DNA from: Lacinutrix himadriensis
GTDB taxonomy: Bacteria > Bacteroidota > Bacteroidia > Flavobacteriales > Flavobacteriaceae
Length of the DNA: 64,000 nt
Direction: 5' to 3'
Assembly (NCBI RefSeq): GCF_001418105.1
Contig: NZ_LIQI01000027.1
Coordinates: 434,001-498,000 of the forward strand
The notes beneath the pieces are model-generated. The model did no database searches. It had not been told where the DNA came from and saw nothing but the letters and a program-made list of their open reading frames with translations. The first letter of the stretch is position 1. The number at the start of each line of letters is the position of its first letter. Both the position numbers and the translations under genes were made by a program. Shown here piece by piece: positions 62,577 through 64,000 of this stretch.

Positions 62577-63767
62577 ATGAGATATTTTATTATTCTATTA
62601 CTTGTTTTATCCGCTTGTAAATCTAAGCCAGATAAAGAATTAGAAACCAAAACATTTGAAGAAATCCATAAGGAAGCTATTCTAGTAGACACCCACAATG
62701 ATATCTTAATGAAAACAGTAGATCTAGGAATGATCATGGATCAAGATTTAACCGGAAAAGCACATTCCGATTTGAACCGTTGGAAAAAAGGAGGTTTGGA
62801 TGTGCAATTATTTTCTGTCTATAGCGACGGAGCTATTGAAAACGCATACGCTTTAGCCAATAGGCAAATGGATAGTCTAGATGCAGTAATAGCGCGTAAT
62901 CCAAATAAGATTACTAAAGCGGCCAATACAAATGCCATTTTAAAAGCTGTAAATGAAAATAAAATTGCAGCAATGTTTGGTGTAGAAGGTGGTCATATGA
63001 TGGAAGATGATCTTAATAAATTAGAAGCACTCTATAAACGTGGTGCTCGATATCTAACTTTAACCCATAACGTTGCACCTTCTTGGGCAACCAGTGCTGC
63101 AGATGAAACAAGCAATCCAAATCTCAGCCCAAAAGGTCTAACCGATTTTGGTATTCAAGTTGTAAAAAAAATGAATGCATTAGGAATGCTAATAGATGTG
63201 AGTCACGCTGGCGATCAGACATTTTGGGATGTAATAGAAAACACGAGCAAACCAATTATAGCGTCACATAGTTCGGTGTATAGCCTGGTGCCTAATCGTC
63301 GAAATTTAAAGGACGATCAAATAAAGGCCATTGCTAAAAATGGAGGTGTCATACAGGTAAATTTTCATCCTGGTTTTATTGACCCTAGTTTTGGTGAAAA
63401 GGATATGGCATTTTTTAAGAAACACACTATAGAAAAAGATTCCCTTGTAAAAAGTGGTATGAATGCATGGTATATGATGGATTATATGTACAAAAAATAT
63501 CCAGCAGAAGCGAACTTATTAAGACCACCATTATCTACGTTGATAGATCATATCGATTATATTGTTAAACTGGTAGGTGCAGATTATGTAGGTTTAGGAT
63601 CGGACTTTGATGGCATCAATCTTACTCCACTTCCATTAGATGATGTTACAACCTATCCTTTAATAACAAAGGCATTAGTAGAAAAAGGGTATAGTGAAAA
63701 AGATATTGTAAAAATTCTTGGAGGTAATTTTTTAAGAGTTCTAAAAGCAAATGAATCCAATAACTAA
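62577..63767 (+). CDS. Membrane dipeptidase (M19 family) lipoprotein
   Basis: A 396-residue protein whose signal ends in a lipobox (LSAC, Cys14). The M19 renal-dipeptidase domain shows the metal residues His40 and Asp42 (LVDTHND), Glu137 (FGVEGGHMM), His210 (IDVSHAGD) and His231 (IIASHSS), with SDFDGIN near the C terminus. It hydrolyses dipeptides, often with D-residues, in the envelope for peptide use. It stands alone, and no promoter consensus is visible. Confidence 0.94.
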   Translation: MRYFIILLLVLSACKSKPDKELETKTFEEIHKEAILVDTHNDILMKTVDLGMIMDQDLTGKAHSDLNRWKKGGLDVQLFSVYSDGAIENAYALANRQMDSLDAVIARNPNKITKAANTNAILKAVNENKIAAMFGVEGGHMMEDDLNKLEALYKRGARYLTLTHNVAPSWATSAADETSNPNLSPKGLTDFGIQVVKKMNALGMLIDVSHAGDQTFWDVIENTSKPIIASHSSVYSLVPNRRNLKDDQIKAIAKNGGVIQVNFHPGFIDPSFGEKDMAFFKKHTIEKDSLVKSGMNAWYMMDYMYKKYPAEANLLRPPLSTLIDHIDYIVKLVGADYVGLGSDFDGINLTPLPLDDVTTYPLITKALVEKGYSEKDIVKILGGNFLRVLKANESNN

Positions 63768-63841
63768 TGAGGACAAGTTTAAAAGTTGCATAATTAATTC
63801 CACAAACCATTCTATTAAATTAGGAAGCAAAAAAACAACTC

Positions 63842-64000
63842 ATGATAATCACTCCTATACCTCCAAATTTATATGCATATGCAAATCCTAATGCCGCACA
63901 TGAAGGTAATGTTGCCATCAATATTACAACCGAAAACAAAGAGGTAAGTCTTGCAATTCAAAATAATATAGACCACATTCAAAAGTTAAAATACCAAATG
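63842..64000 (+). CDS. Hypothetical protein, N-terminal part (runs off the window)
   Basis: An ATG at 63842 begins a frame that stays open for 53 codons to the edge, encoding MIITPIPPNLYAYANPNAAH... with NVAINITTENKEVSLAIQ. No family is recognised from this fragment. It has no signal peptide. The spacing of 74 bases after the dipeptidase stop and the lack of stops support a real gene, but the fragment is too short to be sure. Confidence 0.5.
   Translation, partial: MIITPIPPNLYAYANPNAAHEGNVAINITTENKEVSLAIQNNIDHIQKLKYQM

Overview
The window is chromosomal DNA from a marine-type member of the Bacteroidota, most likely family Flavobacteriaceae. The evidence is the low GC content, Bacteroidetes-type promoters (TAnnTTTG at -7), the lack of clear Shine-Dalgarno sequences, several type IX secretion system (T9SS) cargo proteins with type A and type B C-terminal sorting domains, a PorP/SprF protein beside a PorE-like OmpA protein, and flavobacterial families such as DUF4834, YfhO and the MlaD/amidase/(Fe-S)-protein neighbourhood. 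No plasmid, prophage, insertion sequence or CRISPR array is visible.

Layout. 1-5.4 kb: cell-envelope genes, namely a partial (Fe-S)-binding membrane oxidoreductase, an MCE/MlaD lipid-transport protein and an N-acetylmuramoyl-L-alanine amidase on the minus strand, divergent from an LptD-like LPS assembly protein. 5.6-11.3 kb: RidA, then three exported proteins on the minus strand (amidohydrolase with an NTF2-like tail, beta-propeller with two NTF2-like tails, esterase). 11.5-12.7 kb: an exported Arg/Thr/Ser-repeat protein behind a near-consensus sigma-54 promoter. 12.8-20.9 kb: surface polysaccharide genes (flippase, glycosyltransferase, YfhO), DUF4834, an outer-membrane transporter-like protein and an acetyltransferase-like protein. 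21-35.4 kb: a T9SS surface-protein region with two giant choice-of-anchor L proteins (one broken by two frameshifts), a PorP/SprF-PorE-like pair and a type A-sorted adhesin. 35.9-37.6 kb: a divergent membrane TPR/HTH regulator. 37.9-38.2 kb: three tRNAs (Ser-GCT, Pro-TGG, Arg-TCT) as one transcript. 38.3-64 kb: mainly core metabolism and housekeeping: 7TM-HD phosphodiesterase, thiolase, NlpC/P60 peptidase, TPR protein, gyrA, clpC, hutH, TlpA-like lipoprotein, NAD(P)HX repair enzyme, the thrA-thrB-thrC threonine operon, an NAD(P)-binding protein, DUF1853, a K+/H+ antiporter and an M19 dipeptidase lipoprotein.

How the genes work together. The 28.2-25.4 kb genes (giant type B cargo, PorP/SprF, PorE-like OmpA protein) are nearly contiguous and look like one operon in which the cargo travels with its own outer-membrane partner and a peptidoglycan-anchoring partner. 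The thr operon encodes the pathway from aspartate (kinase and homoserine dehydrogenase) to threonine, with interspersed repeats in its spacers.

The most unusual signals are the sigma-54 promoter and repeat protein, the interrupted type B cargo with a small SAP-like ORF just upstream, the NTF2-domain fusions in neighbouring exported enzymes, a terminator-like hairpin in the leader of the type A adhesin, and related palindromic repeats that end directly at start codons of unrelated genes. None of this proves an undescribed system. The T9SS region and the sigma-54 gene are the best candidates for follow-up.
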